Of a DNA stretch of 64,000 nucleotides, positions 45,626 through 55,944 are shown piece after piece. The notes under the pieces were generated by a model that worked only from the letters and a program-made list of their open reading frames with translations, ran no database searches and was not told the DNA's origin. Position 1 is the stretch's first letter. The number at the start of each line of letters is the position of its first letter. The DNA is from Bufo bufo (lineage: Eukaryota; Chordata; Amphibia; Anura; Bufonidae), in the NCBI RefSeq assembly GCF_905171765.1, contig NC_053393.1, forward strand, positions 185,499,921 through 185,563,920, given 5' to 3'. The position numbers were made by a program, and so were the translations under genes.

Positions 45626-46500
45626 TACCACCACGCTATAACGTTGCCCGACCTCGGCGCAACATGGAGGGGCCCTGCCCAGCTGGATACTGTACCTGAA
45701 AAAGAGAGAATAACGCAAAGCAGGAAAATTTAATCTACATTTGCAAGAATACATTATATGCATAATCAGGCAGTTCCACTGGCTTAGGAGCAAATAACGG
45801 TGAAAAGGGGCGTCGTTCTCTTCTCTCAGGATAGTGTGAGGGAACAGGGGCGCTGACCTGGTGCAGCGTATCAATAAACCAGGATAGTCCATAAGTGCAA
45901 ATTGTCCATAATATAACAGTAGAACAATATAAAACGATGTAAAGTTCTTGGAGGCTCAAGGAACAAATATGAGTCCGTACCCAGGTTCCTTTCTTATTTT
46001 GAGTGAGTGTCTTTCACCAGCAAGGCAAGGTAGCAAATCACAGAGGCTCGCTTACAGTGGAGTCCATCTCTGGGCACATTTCTTTAAAAGAGCAATATCT
46101 CAGAGGCTCAGGTACTTTTGAGTCTATCACTGGGCACGTTTCCTTAGAATTAGGTTGCACAATAAAATGACAGCACATAAAAGATAGCCCACCCTTTCAA
46201 ATGGCATAATATAAAAACAAGTGCTGTAATACCCTTAATCAACCTGAAAAGGGGGTTAAAGGGTTAAGGGTGCAACAAAAATAGGCACAACTTGGTGTGA
46301 GATTGTAGAAGCAGGCAGGAGGTCCTGGAAACAAGATGGTTTTGCTGACATTTTTATTTCAGTGGGTGACCACTACCACTGAGCCGTGGGTAACTGGCAG
46401 CAGCAACAAAGGACCAAAACAAAGGACTCCTGTCCTGAAAGGGTTACATTTTCAGAAGTAATCCCTTGGCAAAGCAAACAAATCAAGGGCCTAGCAGGCT
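45626..46500. other. 3' untranslated interior of the LTR retroelement
   Basis: No domain was recognised. There is a tandem pair: CAGAGGCTCGCTTACAGTGG...GGGCAC at about 46042 and CAGAGGCTCAGGTACTTTTG...GGGCAC at about 46101. A clear polypurine tract next to the LTR was not seen. Confidence 0.5.
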
Positions 46501-46503
46501 AAT

Positions 46504-47091
46504 TCACAGGGGCATATCATAATCACCTGGCTCTGCTGGCAAATGAGGCCGGTAATAATCCTCCACAGGCGGATGTGCCCACAACACGGTATTAGGGGGC
46601 AGCTGCAGCATGAAGGGACCCCTAATAGGTATTGGCCCCATAGGCCTAGGGGTGATGACAGTTGCTGACCGCACCGGTGCAGGGATAACAATTGCAGGTT
46701 GTGCTTGCCTAGGTACCGCCGCCGCAAGCGGTCCGGTGGGCTCTGCGCAGCAAGTCACAGGCTGAGAGGGCCTTCTTGGGGGCCTCGACGTAGCTGTGGT
46801 AGCAGAAGGTGGCCGGCTGGTAGGGACAGGTACCCTTACCTCTTCCTTCTTAGGTGGCGTCTGGATCCTGGCGGTGGCAATTCTGCGTAACTCCCGCAAC
46901 TTTTCCTCCAGACGGACGATCTGGTCGTCTAGGCTCTCGGTCTCAGGATTGCTGTCCTCCGCTGTCGCCGCCGGCACTGGTACAGTAGATGATGCATCGG
47001 ACGCGGCCGCTGCAGGCTCCGGTGGCGCATCAGGTCTCTTACCCTTCCGGATATTATCCAGGGTAACGCGGAGGCCTTTCAGATTCTCCAT
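46504..47091 (-). CDS. Proline-rich, coiled-coil-containing ORF2 of the LTR retroelement
   Basis: This 195-codon frame lies in the same reading frame as ORF1, separated by one TAA and one codon. Its ATG context, GAAATGG, is good (G at -3 and +4). Residues about 53-75 (DDQIVRLEEKLRELRRIATA) form a charged amphipathic helix likely to be a coiled coil. The rest is rich in P, A, T and R (RPPSATTATSRPPRRPS), with a PPVEDYYRP near the end. No zinc knuckle, protease or RT is present. It may be the second half of a Gag-like protein reached by read-through or reinitiation, or the result of a nonsense mutation in one longer ORF. I know no named family for it. Confidence 0.65.
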   Translation of the reverse strand: MENLKGLRVTLDNIRKGKRPDAPPEPAAAASDASSTVPVPAATAEDSNPETESLDDQIVRLEEKLRELRRIATARIQTPPKKEEVRVPVPTSRPPSATTATSRPPRRPSQPVTCCAEPTGPLAAAVPRQAQPAIVIPAPVRSATVITPRPMGPIPIRGPFMLQLPPNTVLWAHPPVEDYYRPHLPAEPGDYDMPL

Positions 47092-47094
47092 TTC

Positions 47095-47994
47095 TTAGAT
47101 CGTTTTCTCCCGGCGAGGCAGCTCGGGGGATGGATAGGGACTCACCCATTTCTCCAACATGGTTGGCTGCCAAAATACGTTAGGGCCAATGAAAGAGCCC
47201 CGCTCTTGGAATGCGTGATGGGCCGGTTCTGGAGAGCGCCTTGGTTTGCGCTCGCAGCCAGAGTAGTCCTCATCTGCCTCCCAGTCCTCCGGTTCTTTCT
47301 TGGGACGGGTCACGGCAGTAGCATATGGGCCTCGCAGGCCCTCGGCAGGGGTGAATTCCACTTCTTCTCCCTCGCGGAGGTTATGCATATGCTCGGGGAG
47401 GTAACCCCGCTTGACGGATCTCCGGTTTACGTATAAGTCTCTGCCGGTGGTATAGTCTTGTATGAAACCGTAGCCACGGTTCTTGTCGAAGGCCACAACC
47501 AACCCCTTTCTCCTTTCCAGGCGGGGTTGGGTGTCAGTGTGGCGCTCGTGAACGGTCTTTGCCAGTTCTTCGTAGAATGTCTTTGACTTTGTATTTTTCT
47601 TTATGGCGGCCTCCCGGATCTCTGCCATTAACGCTGACCACTTGAACGAGGGCTGAAAGAAGTCCCTCCAGGAGCCATAGTAGTTCTCCGGTTGCGTCCC
47701 CAGTGGCGGGCAGGCGGGCTTCTCCGGTCCCGGAGAGTAGGCCGGTGGGGCGTCCTCTGGCTCTACACCAACATCATCCATTTCCAGCAAATCAGGCGCA
47801 GACATCCCAGCAGAGCAGTCTTCACTCTGCAACATGCTCGATCCTTCTCTGGAGAGCGACAGGGTGGCGCCAATAAGTTCAGACAGATCCTCCCATTGCA
47901 CTGGGAGGCCGCCCCCAAGGAACTCCAGTATGGGGGAGGCGGAGTCCATTTCTGCAGACATGCAAATGTCCAGACAGGGCGGTGGCGCCGACAT
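47095..47994 (-). CDS. Cold-shock-domain (Gag-like) ORF1 of the LTR retroelement
   Basis: A 299-residue frame. Residues about 161-231 form a cold-shock domain: KGLVVAFDKNRGYGFIQ matches strand 1 and RNP1 (G-Y-G-F-I), DLYVNRRSV matches RNP2, and LREGEEVEFTPAEGLRG then YATAVTRP match strands 4-5. The length and extra loop resemble eukaryotic Y-box proteins more than bacterial Csp. The aromatic W of the usual KWFN is replaced (VAFD). Such domains bind single-stranded RNA or DNA. Residues 82-86 contain PPAY, a PPxY motif like the late domains of retroviral Gag. A stop directly precedes the first ATG; Met17 has the better context (GAAATGG). The frame sits where gag is expected, about 330 bases after the 5' LTR. 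Identity as Gag is inference. Confidence 0.8.
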   Translation of the reverse strand: MSAPPPCLDICMSAEMDSASPILEFLGGGLPVQWEDLSELIGATLSLSREGSSMLQSEDCSAGMSAPDLLEMDDVGVEPEDAPPAYSPGPEKPACPPLGTQPENYYGSWRDFFQPSFKWSALMAEIREAAIKKNTKSKTFYEELAKTVHERHTDTQPRLERRKGLVVAFDKNRGYGFIQDYTTGRDLYVNRRSVKRGYLPEHMHNLREGEEVEFTPAEGLRGPYATAVTRPKKEPEDWEADEDYSGCERKPRRSPEPAHHAFQERGSFIGPNVFWQPTMLEKWVSPYPSPELPRREKTI

Positions 47995-48300
47995 TTAGCC
48001 TTTTCCCGCTCTTTTCAGCAAAAAGGCGCCAACTTTTACCGCCAATTCAGGATGAAGATGACGCAGCAGTAAATTCAAGCAAGCTCAGCGGCCATCTTTA
48101 GCAAAAACGCTGTCTATTCACTGACAGCAAGCGGTGGCTTAAACAAGCAGCAAATAGTCCAGAAAACACTATCTTCACACCGCTACTTAGGACAGTTCTT
48201 TGGGCCCAGCAATTTTCAATAAAACAATTAGGGCTTGTCACTTTAAGGCAGTCTTTAGCACACAGTCTTATATCCGCAATGGCGCAGGAATGTTCCGTAA

Positions 48301-48318
48301 ATCCTGTTCGTGACGCCA
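48301..48318 (-). promoter_or_regulatory. Candidate tRNA primer-binding site
   Basis: On the minus strand, a few bases after the LTR end (GTGCTGCA), the sequence reads TGGCGTCACGAACAGGAT. Starting with TGG five bases or so after the 5' LTR fits a primer-binding site; I cannot name the tRNA with confidence. Confidence 0.55.
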
Positions 48319-48323
48319 ATTCA

Positions 48324-51300
48324 TGCAGCACGCCAGACCTGCAGGGTATAGCGAAGCGAGGTCACGGTTATAGGCAATCGAGGGTTGCTCACTGTATTGG
48401 AGAACCCTGGGCAGGAATGCGGCAGTGAAGGAGAGGTAGACACAGTTCCTCTGGGGCACACTCTGTATATAGGGACCAGGCCTGATGGTGGATGAGGTGC
48501 CCTGGATGTTACAGGTATTTTTAGTGCCTGGGGCAAGGTCCCTGTTGGATTCGTGACGCCAGTGCCTGTAACGGTGGCACACCGATTTATAGGAGGAATA
48601 ACTGAGTACTCAGTGGATAAACCAAACGTTTTTTTTACTTGATGAACACAGTCCAACTTTGTACATACAGTTATATTTGATAGTGATGATAGTGCAGTCC
48701 CTTGAACAATACTTCACAAGCAAGTAGACTTTAGATGGTGGCAGGTAGTAATCATGCAAGATACTTGGAGGACACAACGGTTAATGCTTTGCAGTGCAAT
48801 GCTGCTCTATCCCCTTCAGCTATTCTAGCTGGCTGGATCCCAAGGCCCGGATGCCTAAATACTGGCTTTAATCCTTGGTATATAAATTCTCTCTCCAGTA
48901 TTGACCCTTGCTCTTTACTTCATAGATCCTCTGCCCATCAGGTTACTTATCTTACTTGTATTATCCTTGCTTGGTTGGGAAGCTGCAGGTTTCTCCCAGG
49001 AGGTCCATTCCTACTACTGGGGTAATCTTCTGAGCTAACTGAGGCTCACTTGATCCGCAGCTAGGCTAGGATCCCTCTACTAGCCCCCTGGTAACAACTA
49101 GAAGCCTGGGCTGTCTAGCTGCATGTCAGGAGGAGGCCCTCAGCATATCACTGGCTGGTGCCTTCTAACTTGTCTCTGCAGACTCCTGACTCTGAACTCC
49201 CTCTCCCTGTCTGGGCCTGGACCTTTATACTAGGGGCTCCCTATCTCCCTCTAGTGTCTGGGATGTCTACAGTAGGTGAACCCGATTTTGTGTCAATCTC
49301 GCTGTATTTCTCGGCGAGATTGAGCACATACGAGCCCCATCGCGGGAGCCAGCGCCGAGCTGGCTTGCCGCGATGGAGAGCAAGCGCGTCATAGAAGCGA
49401 CGGGAGATCCGACTTGGATTCCCGCCAATTCTACACGTGTGCGGCGTTTGTTATGAATCCTGAGGGGGAAGTCCCCGCCGGATTTTAAATAAAAATCCGG
49501 CCTGGGTCCCGCCCTCAGGAGCATACCGGGCCCTTAGGTCTGTTATGGGTTGTAAGGAGAGCCCCCCCTACGCCGAAAAAAACGGCGTAGGGGTCCCCCT
49601 ACAATCCATACCAGACCCGTATCCAAAGCACGCTACCCGGCCAGCCAGGAAGGGAGTGGGGACGAGCGAGCGCCCCCCCCCCCCTCCTGAGCCGTACCAG
49701 GCTGCATGCCCTCAACATGGGGGGTTGGGTGCTCTGGGGCAGGGGGCGCACTGCGGCCCCCCCACCTCAGAGCACCCTGTCCCCATGTTGATGAGGACAG
49801 GGCCCCTTCCCGACAACCCTGGCCGTTGGTTGTCGGGGTATGCGGGCGGGAGGCTTATCGGAATCTGGGAGCCCCCTTTAATAAGGGGGCCCCCAGATAC
49901 CGGCCCCCCACCCTAAGTGAATGAGTATGGGGTACATCGTACCCCTACCCATTCACCTGCAAGAAAAGTGGTAAAAACACAAATAAACCACACAGTGTAT
50001 TAAAATATTTTATTTTTCTGCTCCGGAGGCCGCCCCCTGTCTTCTTTATTAGCTCTTTTACCAGGGGGGGGCTCTTCTTCTTCCGATATCCCGACGGGTC
50101 TTCTCCGCTATCCGGGGGGGTCTTCTCAACTCTCCGGGGTTCTCCTTCTGTCTTCTCCTTCTGTCTTGTTGTCTCGGCGCACCCCGATTCTTCGTCTTCT
50201 CTTCTTGTTTTCGCCTCTCTCTGTTGTTGACTCGGCGCACCCCGGTTCTTCGTCTCGCGAGACGAAGAATCGGGGTGCGCCGAGTCTCGCGAGACGAAGA
50301 ATCGGGGTGCGCCGAGTCTCGCGAGACGAAGAACCGGGGTGCGCCGAGTCAACAACAGAGAGAGGCGAAAACAAGAAGAGAAGACGAAGAATCGGGGTGC
50401 GCCGAGACAACAAGACAGAAGGAGAACCCCGGAGAGTTGAGAAGACCCCCCCGGATAGCGGAGAAGACCCGTCGGGATATCGGAAGAAGAAGAGCCCCCC
50501 CCGGAGACAGAAGACAGAAGGAGACAACAAGACAGAAGGAGAAGACAGAAGGAGAACCCCGGAGAGTTGAGAAGACCCCCCCGGATAGCGGAGAAGACCC
50601 GTCGGGATATCGGAAGAAGAAGAGCCCCCCCCGGAGACAGAAGACAGAAGGAGACAACAAGACAGAAGGAGAAGACAGAAGGAGAACCCCGGAGAGTTGA
50701 GAAGACCCCCCCGGATAGCGGAGAAGACCCGTCGGGATATCGGAAGAAGAAGAGCCCCCCCCTGGTAAAAGAGCTAATAAAGAAGACAGGGGGCGGCCTC
50801 CGGAGCAGAAAAATAAAATATTTTAATACACTGTGTGGTTTATTTGTGTTTTTACCACTTTTCTTGCAGGTGAATGGGTAGGGGTACGATGTACCCCATA
50901 CTCATTCACTTAGGGTGGGGGGCCGGTATCTGGGGGTTGTCGGGAAGGGGCCCTGTCCTCATCAACATGGGGACAGGGTGCTCTGAAGTGGGGGGGCCGC
51001 AGTGCGCCCCCTGCCCCAGAGCACCCAACCCCCCATGTTGAGGGCATGCAGCCTGGTACGGCTCAGGAGGGGGGGGGGGGGGGCGCTCGCTCGTCCCCAC
51101 TCCCTTCCTGGCTGGCCGGGTAGCGTGCTTTGGATACGGGTCTGGTATGGATTGTAGGGGGACCCCTACGCCGTTTTTTTCGGCGTAGGGGGGGCTCTCC
51201 TTACAACCCATAACAGACCTAAGGGCCCGGTATGCTCCTGAGGGCGGGACCCAGGCCGGATTTTTATTTAAAATCCGGCGGGGACTTCCCCCTCAGGATT

Positions 51301-51664
51301 CATAACAAACGCCGCACACGTGTAGAATTGGCGGGAATCCAAGTCGGATCTCCCGTCGCTTCTATGACGCGCTTGCTGGGATGTGCTGTCGCTATCCCAG
51401 TGAGTGCGAGATCTCGGCACCACATCGCCGAGTATCAGCGCGACGCTGTCGTGCTGAAAACACAATCTCACAAACACCTACTGTAGCTACACCCAACTAG
51501 GCCTGCTATTGCATCATACAGGGGAACATTGCATATAAAAAACACATTAGAAAATACATTGATTGCACAATTACATATGACATTTCTGTCCCTCGTGAGT
51601 AGGAGGAACGCGCACACCAATTGACCCTTGTGTAGTGTCCACGCCAAACTAGTGGGACACTACA
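48324..51664 (-). repeat. LTR (5' with respect to the minus-strand genes), interrupted
   Basis: 48324-49264 and 51505-51664 match the other LTR nearly perfectly. The gap is filled by the fold-back element at 49267-51486. As this is the promoter-bearing LTR, the insertion may disturb transcription of this copy. Confidence 0.9.
49267..51486. mobile_element. 2.2-kb fold-back DNA element in the LTR
   Basis: It begins CTACAGTAGGTG and ends CACCTACTGTAG. The arms are near-perfect inverses over about 900 bp (for example CCGCCGGATTTTAAATAAAAA at about 49475 and its inverse at about 51260). Near the centre (50240-50350) the unit GAGACGAAGAATCGGGGTGC is repeated in tandem. On the right arm a unit of about 120 bp (GGAGAACCCCGGAGAGTTGA ... 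GAAGAAGAGCCCCCCCC) occurs three times, from 50420 to 50770. No transposase is present. TA inside each terminus may be the target duplication. Confidence 0.82.
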
Positions 51665-51740
51665 TCATTACAGACAGACGCAGCCGCCTGTCCACAACCA
51701 ACGTGGACAAGCTCACGTTCATTAAAATGAACCAGGCTTG
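51665..51740 (+). pseudogene. Inner hAT transposase, last codons after the LTR insertion
   Basis: The plus strand continues the coding sequence cut at 44520: ITDRRSRLSTTNVDKLTF then IKMNQA and a stop (TGA at about 51739). This is the usual end of hAT transposases of this type. Confidence 0.85.
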
Positions 51741-52130
51741 AATTTCAAGTCGTGTAGTCGTGTGCACAGGTACTGTTCCACCATGTTGTTCAAATGCTGC
51801 CTCCTGCTAACACGCTCCATATCAGCAGTTGGGGCCGGTTGTTGCGGCGAGGTGACAAAGCTTTTCCACATGTCGGCCTCGCTAACCCTGCCTTCTGAGG
51901 TGCTGGCACTGACACAGCTGCGTTGGCGACCTCTTGCTCCTCCCCTGCCTTCGCCTTGTGCTTCCAGGTCCTCTCCCTGCACCAGAGGCTCCACCAACAC
52001 CACCACCACGACCATGACTTCGTCCCTTATTAGATGTTTGCCTCATAGTTAGCGTTCACAAAGCAAAGTAAAAAGTGGTTAAGTCTGTTAAAAATAATTA
52101 ACCGCCAATAAAAACCCTGATGTAGGGTAT
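51741..52130. other. hAT-derived sequence with an N-terminal-like fragment on the minus strand
   Basis: Minus-strand frame 51722-52015 contains ADMERVSRRQHLNNMVEQYL, similar in character to hAT protein sequence, and a glycine/arginine-rich start. It resembles part of 42750-42900. It is not intact. Confidence 0.5.
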
Positions 52131-52159
52131 TGCACTCTATTTTTTTTTTTAAAACTCTA

Positions 52160-53165
52160 TATGACAGCGGTATTTGTGGCCTAAACGTGACAGTCACCTA
52201 TGCATGTGTAATCACAGATGTGCAGTATATGAAAAAAAAGGGTTTTTTTTCACCACAGTATCCTAAAAGCCTAATTTGTGGCCTAAATGTGACAGTCACC
52301 TATGCAAGTGTAATCCCAGATGTGGACTATATCAGAGGGATTTTTCACCACAGTATTCTAAAAGCCTTATTTGTGGCCTAAATGTGACAGTCACCTATGC
52401 AAGTGTAATCACAGATGTGCAATATATGAAAAAAAGGGTTTTTTTCACCACAGTATCCTAAAAGCCTTTTTGTGGCCTAAACGTGACAGTCACCTATGCA
52501 TGTGTAATCACAGATGTGCAGTATATGAAAAAAAAGGGTTTTTTTTCACCACAGTATCCTAAAAGCCTAATTTGTGGCCTAAATGTGACAGTCACCTATG
52601 CAAGTGTAATCCCAGATGTGGACTATATCAGAGGGATTTTTCACCACAGTATTCTAAAAGCCTTATTTGTGGCCTAAATGTGACAGTCACCTATGCAAGT
52701 GTAATCACAGATGTGCAATATATGAAAAAAAGTTTTTTTTTCACCACAGTATCCTAAAAGCCTTTTTGTGGCCTAAATGTGACAGTCACCTATCCACGTG
52801 TAATCACAGATGTGCAGTATATGGAAAAAAAAGGTTTTTTTCACCACAGTATCCTAATAGCCGTATTTGTGGCCTAAATGTGACAGTCACCTATGCAAGT
52901 GTAATCACATATGTGCAGTATATGAAAAACAGGTTTTTTTTCACCACAGTAACCAAAAAGCCGTATTTCTGGCCTAAATGTGACAGTCACTTATGCATGT
53001 GTAATCCCAGATGTGCAGTATATCAGAGGCTTTTTTCACCCCAGTAACCAAAAAGCCGTATTTCTGGCCTAAATTTGACAGTCACTTATGCACGTGTAAT
53101 CCCAGATGTGCACTATATTTAACAGATGTATTTTTTAAACCCCAATAAGCAAAAAGCTGTATTTC
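52160..53165. repeat. About 95-100-bp tandem repeat, ten copies, with higher-order units
   Basis: Unit core: GTGGCCTAAATGTGACAGTC, ACCTATGCAAGTGTAATCAC, AGATGTGCAGTATATGAAAA, TTTTTTCACCACAGTATCC. Copies at about 52185-52480 and 52482-52775 are near identical, so a three-unit block of about 296 bp has been duplicated. It is non-coding. Confidence 0.9.
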
Positions 53166-53720
53166 TGGACTTGCAGACATGCAGATAGCCTGTGCTAATG
53201 CACTATCGTTGCATAAAACGGCTGCCGATCATGTATTGATATTGACTAACTGAAGAAAAAAAAGTTCGTTTTCAGCAGCAGTTGGCTCAGGGCAGGCTTA
53301 AAAAGATTGTGCACTGCACCCACAAAACACATTTGCTGTAGATCGCTGAGTACAAAAAACAGTTCTTGATAAGATTTCTCCCTGATCTCTCCCTCACAGC
53401 AGCTGCAGCCTCTCCCTACACTATTCCGAGCAGAGTGACGGGCGGCGCTACGTGACTCCAGCTTAAATAGAGGCTGGGTCACATGCTGCAGTTGGCCAAT
53501 CACAGCCATGCCAATAGTAGGCATGGCTGTGATGGCCTTTTGGGGAAAGTAGTATGACGCTTGTTGATTGGCTGCTGTGCAGCCTTTCAAAAAGCGCAAT
53601 AAAAATCGCCGAACCCCGAACCCGAACTTTTACTTATATGTTCGGGTTCGGGTCCGGGTGCCGAAAACCCTAAAGTTCGGTACGAACCCGAACTTTACAG
53701 TTCGGATTCGCTCAACTCTA
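53166..53720. other. Right terminal region of the inner hAT
   Basis: It ends with repeated CCGAACCCGAACTTT and TTCGGGTTCGGG motifs that pair with each other and with the left terminus at 42125-42200. Confidence 0.7.
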
Positions 53721-53728
53721 GAGCTGAC

Positions 53729-55738
53729 CCTGTAAAAGATTGTAGGTGAGGACCAACAGGCAAGACGCCGATGTCGACATCAGGATGACTCTCCATCTCC
53801 TCATCCTCCTCCTCCTCTTCTGCCCATCCACACTGAACAAATGGAATTAAAGATCCATGGGTACTACCCTTGTTAGAAGAGGCAACTGTCTCCAGCTCCT
53901 CCTCCTCCAACTCTTCATGGTCCAATTTGCGCTGAGAAGACGAACTGTGGGTGGTCTGGCTATCGCCCTGTGTAATGTCCTCCCCCATTTCCTCTTCTGC
54001 CACATTCAGAGTGTCGTCCTTAATTGTGATCAGCGATCGTTTGAGTAGACACAGCAGTGGGATGGTTACACTGATAATAGCGTTATTACCACTAACCATC
54101 TGTGTGGATTCATCAAAGTTTTTTAAAACCTCACATAGGTCTGACATGAATGCCCACTCCTTGCTTGTGAATAGTGGCAGTTGACTCGAAAGGCGACGAC
54201 CATTTTGCAGCTGGTATTCCACAACTGCCCTCTGCTGCTCACAAAGCCTGGCCAACATGTGGAACGTAGAGTTCCAGCACGTGCTCATGTCGCACAACAG
54301 TCGGTGAGCTGGATGCCGCAAGCGCTGCTGCAGCGTTGACAGACCGGCTGAAGCTGTGGACGACTTCGGAAATTGGCACACACGCGGCGCACCTTCACTA
54401 GTAGATCTGGCAAATTGGGGTAGGCTTTGATAAACCGCTGAACCACTAAGTTTAAGACATGGGCTAGGCATGGGATGTGTGTCAGGTTGCCGAGCTCCAA
54501 AGCTGCCACCAAGTTACGACCATTGTCAGACACAACCATGCCTGGTTGTAGGTTGAGTGGCGAGAGCCACAGCTCGGTCTGGTCCCTTATACGCTGCCAC
54601 ACCTCTGCGGCGGTGTGCTGTTTGTCCCCTTAGCAGATCAACTTCAGCACGGCCTGTTGACGTTTACCCACAGCAGTGCTACACTGCTTCCAGCTAGCGA
54701 CTGATGGCTGACTGCTGCTGGAGGTGAAAGTGGAGGAGGAGGCGGCAGAGGAGGAGAAGTGGGGGTTGGAGTCGGTAACATAGCTCTTGGCGGAGACCCT
54801 AATGGATGTAGGGCCCGCAATACTTGGTGTGGGTAACACCTGTGCCATTCCAGGGTACGACTCACTCCCGGACTGCACAACTTTCACCGAGTGTGCCATC
54901 AGGGAAATGTAGCGTCCCTAGCCACCAGCACTTGTCCATGTGTCCGTGGTTAAGTGGACCTTCCCAGTAACTGCGTTGGTCAGGGCTCGGGTGATGTTCT
55001 GGGACACAAGCATCAATGTCATCTGCACTTTCCTCAAAAAAGCGCCATACTGCAGAAAACCTACCCCTTCGCAAGGTAGATTTACGCATAGGGGTGCTCA
55101 GTGTAACGGTTGCGGGCCTGTTTGGTGTGGGCCGACTTCTCCCTTTTGCAACCCCACTGCCTCTTCCAGCCTGTTGCAGTGCTGCAGATTCCTCCCCCTC
55201 TGTACTACTGTCCTTGCTCAGCTTTTCACCTTCCCATGTTGGGTCAGTGACCTCATCGTCAACCACCTCCTCTTCCACTTCCTCACTCTGCTCATCCTCC
55301 TGACTTGACCTAACCACAACCATAGTGATTGACAACTGTGTCTCATCATCATCCACCTAGTGAACAAATGATTGACGTTCACCACCGTCATCTTCTTGAG
55401 ACTGTGAAGGCTCAAAAAGTTGGGAATCAGGGCACAATATCTCAGGTCCCTCAGGCCAAATATAATAGTGGTGCTGGAAAGAGCTCCTCAGAATTTCCGA
55501 GTGTGGGATCACTTGTTTGGCAAGCCTCTCCATGGTGGGAGGAAGGATGAGCAGAGTGATGATTCGGTTGACCAGACTCTTTGCTACAGAGACTGGACTT
55601 GGTGGAAGAGAGGGTGGTGCTTAACCGACTGGAAGCATTATCTTCAGCAATCCAACCGACCAACTGTTCGCATTGGTCCAACTTGGACAGTGTTGTCCTG
55701 CGCCGCCCAGCTAAGTTGGACGTGAAGCTGGGTACCAT
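53729..55738 (-). pseudogene. Outer hAT transposase, N-terminal and central part
   Basis: On the minus strand an acidic N-terminus (QEDEQSEEVEEEVVDDEV, about 55290) leads to a degenerate BED-type zinc finger region (SAVWRFFEESADD, about 55030; its cysteine pairs are not all present). Then a GMVVSDNGRNLVAAL block (about 54510) carries a catalytic D, CLAHVLNLVV (about 54450) the C-x-x-H box, and CDMSTCWNSTFHML (about 54270) the W-N-S-T box. An acidic segment (EEEEEDEEMES) precedes the insertion point. Stops and frameshifts separate the blocks, so it is inactive. Confidence 0.87.
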
Positions 55739-55944
55739 GGATTATATATTTTTTTATGGAGCACTGGCAGCAGGGACAGTTTCATTGCGCCCAGGGCCAC
55801 GGCCTCTGCGTGCACCATCAGCATCACGTCCACTTCCCCGTCCCTTAGTGCTCACTTTCTTCATATTAATGGTTTTGTCACTAGATGTGGTGCAGATTGT
55901 TTTACAGTCCGCTAAAGACACAGTTTTCGGATGCAGGACATAAT

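Larger units (their letters stand above)
44521..51664 (-). mobile_element. Non-autonomous LTR retroelement encoding a cold-shock-domain protein
   Basis: Two LTRs, TG...CA, lie at 44521-45625 and 48324-51664 (the latter contains a 2.2-kb insertion). TCAT is duplicated at 44517-44520 and 51665-51668, and the hAT coding sequence is restored if the element is removed. The internal part is only about 2.7 kb (45626-48323). It contains one minus-strand reading frame split by a stop codon and no protease, RT, RNase H, integrase or env that I can see. LTRs differ at fewer than ten positions noticed by eye, so insertion was recent. The element must be mobilised by proteins from elsewhere. Confidence 0.88.
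42104..53720. mobile_element. Inner hAT element, 8-bp target duplication GAGCTGAC
   Basis: Termini TAGAGTTGAGCG and CGCTCAACTCTA are perfect inverses and are followed by TTCGGGTTCGGG-type sequence on both sides. Duplicated GAGCTGAC flanks it. Its own coding remnants point outward in both halves: minus strand at 44121-44333 and plus strand at 44396-44516 plus 51665-51740. The element is therefore rearranged. It is further interrupted by the LTR retroelement at 44521-51664. Confidence 0.88.

Noticed and set aside
46504..47994. The cold-shock ORFs as an ordinary host gene
   Set aside because: They lie between two matching LTRs with a target duplication, within a hAT gene, without introns, so they belong to the retroelement.
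50058..50881. Arginine/glutamate-rich frames on both strands
   Set aside because: They arise from the GA-rich tandem units of the fold-back element; both strands and both arms give similar frames.
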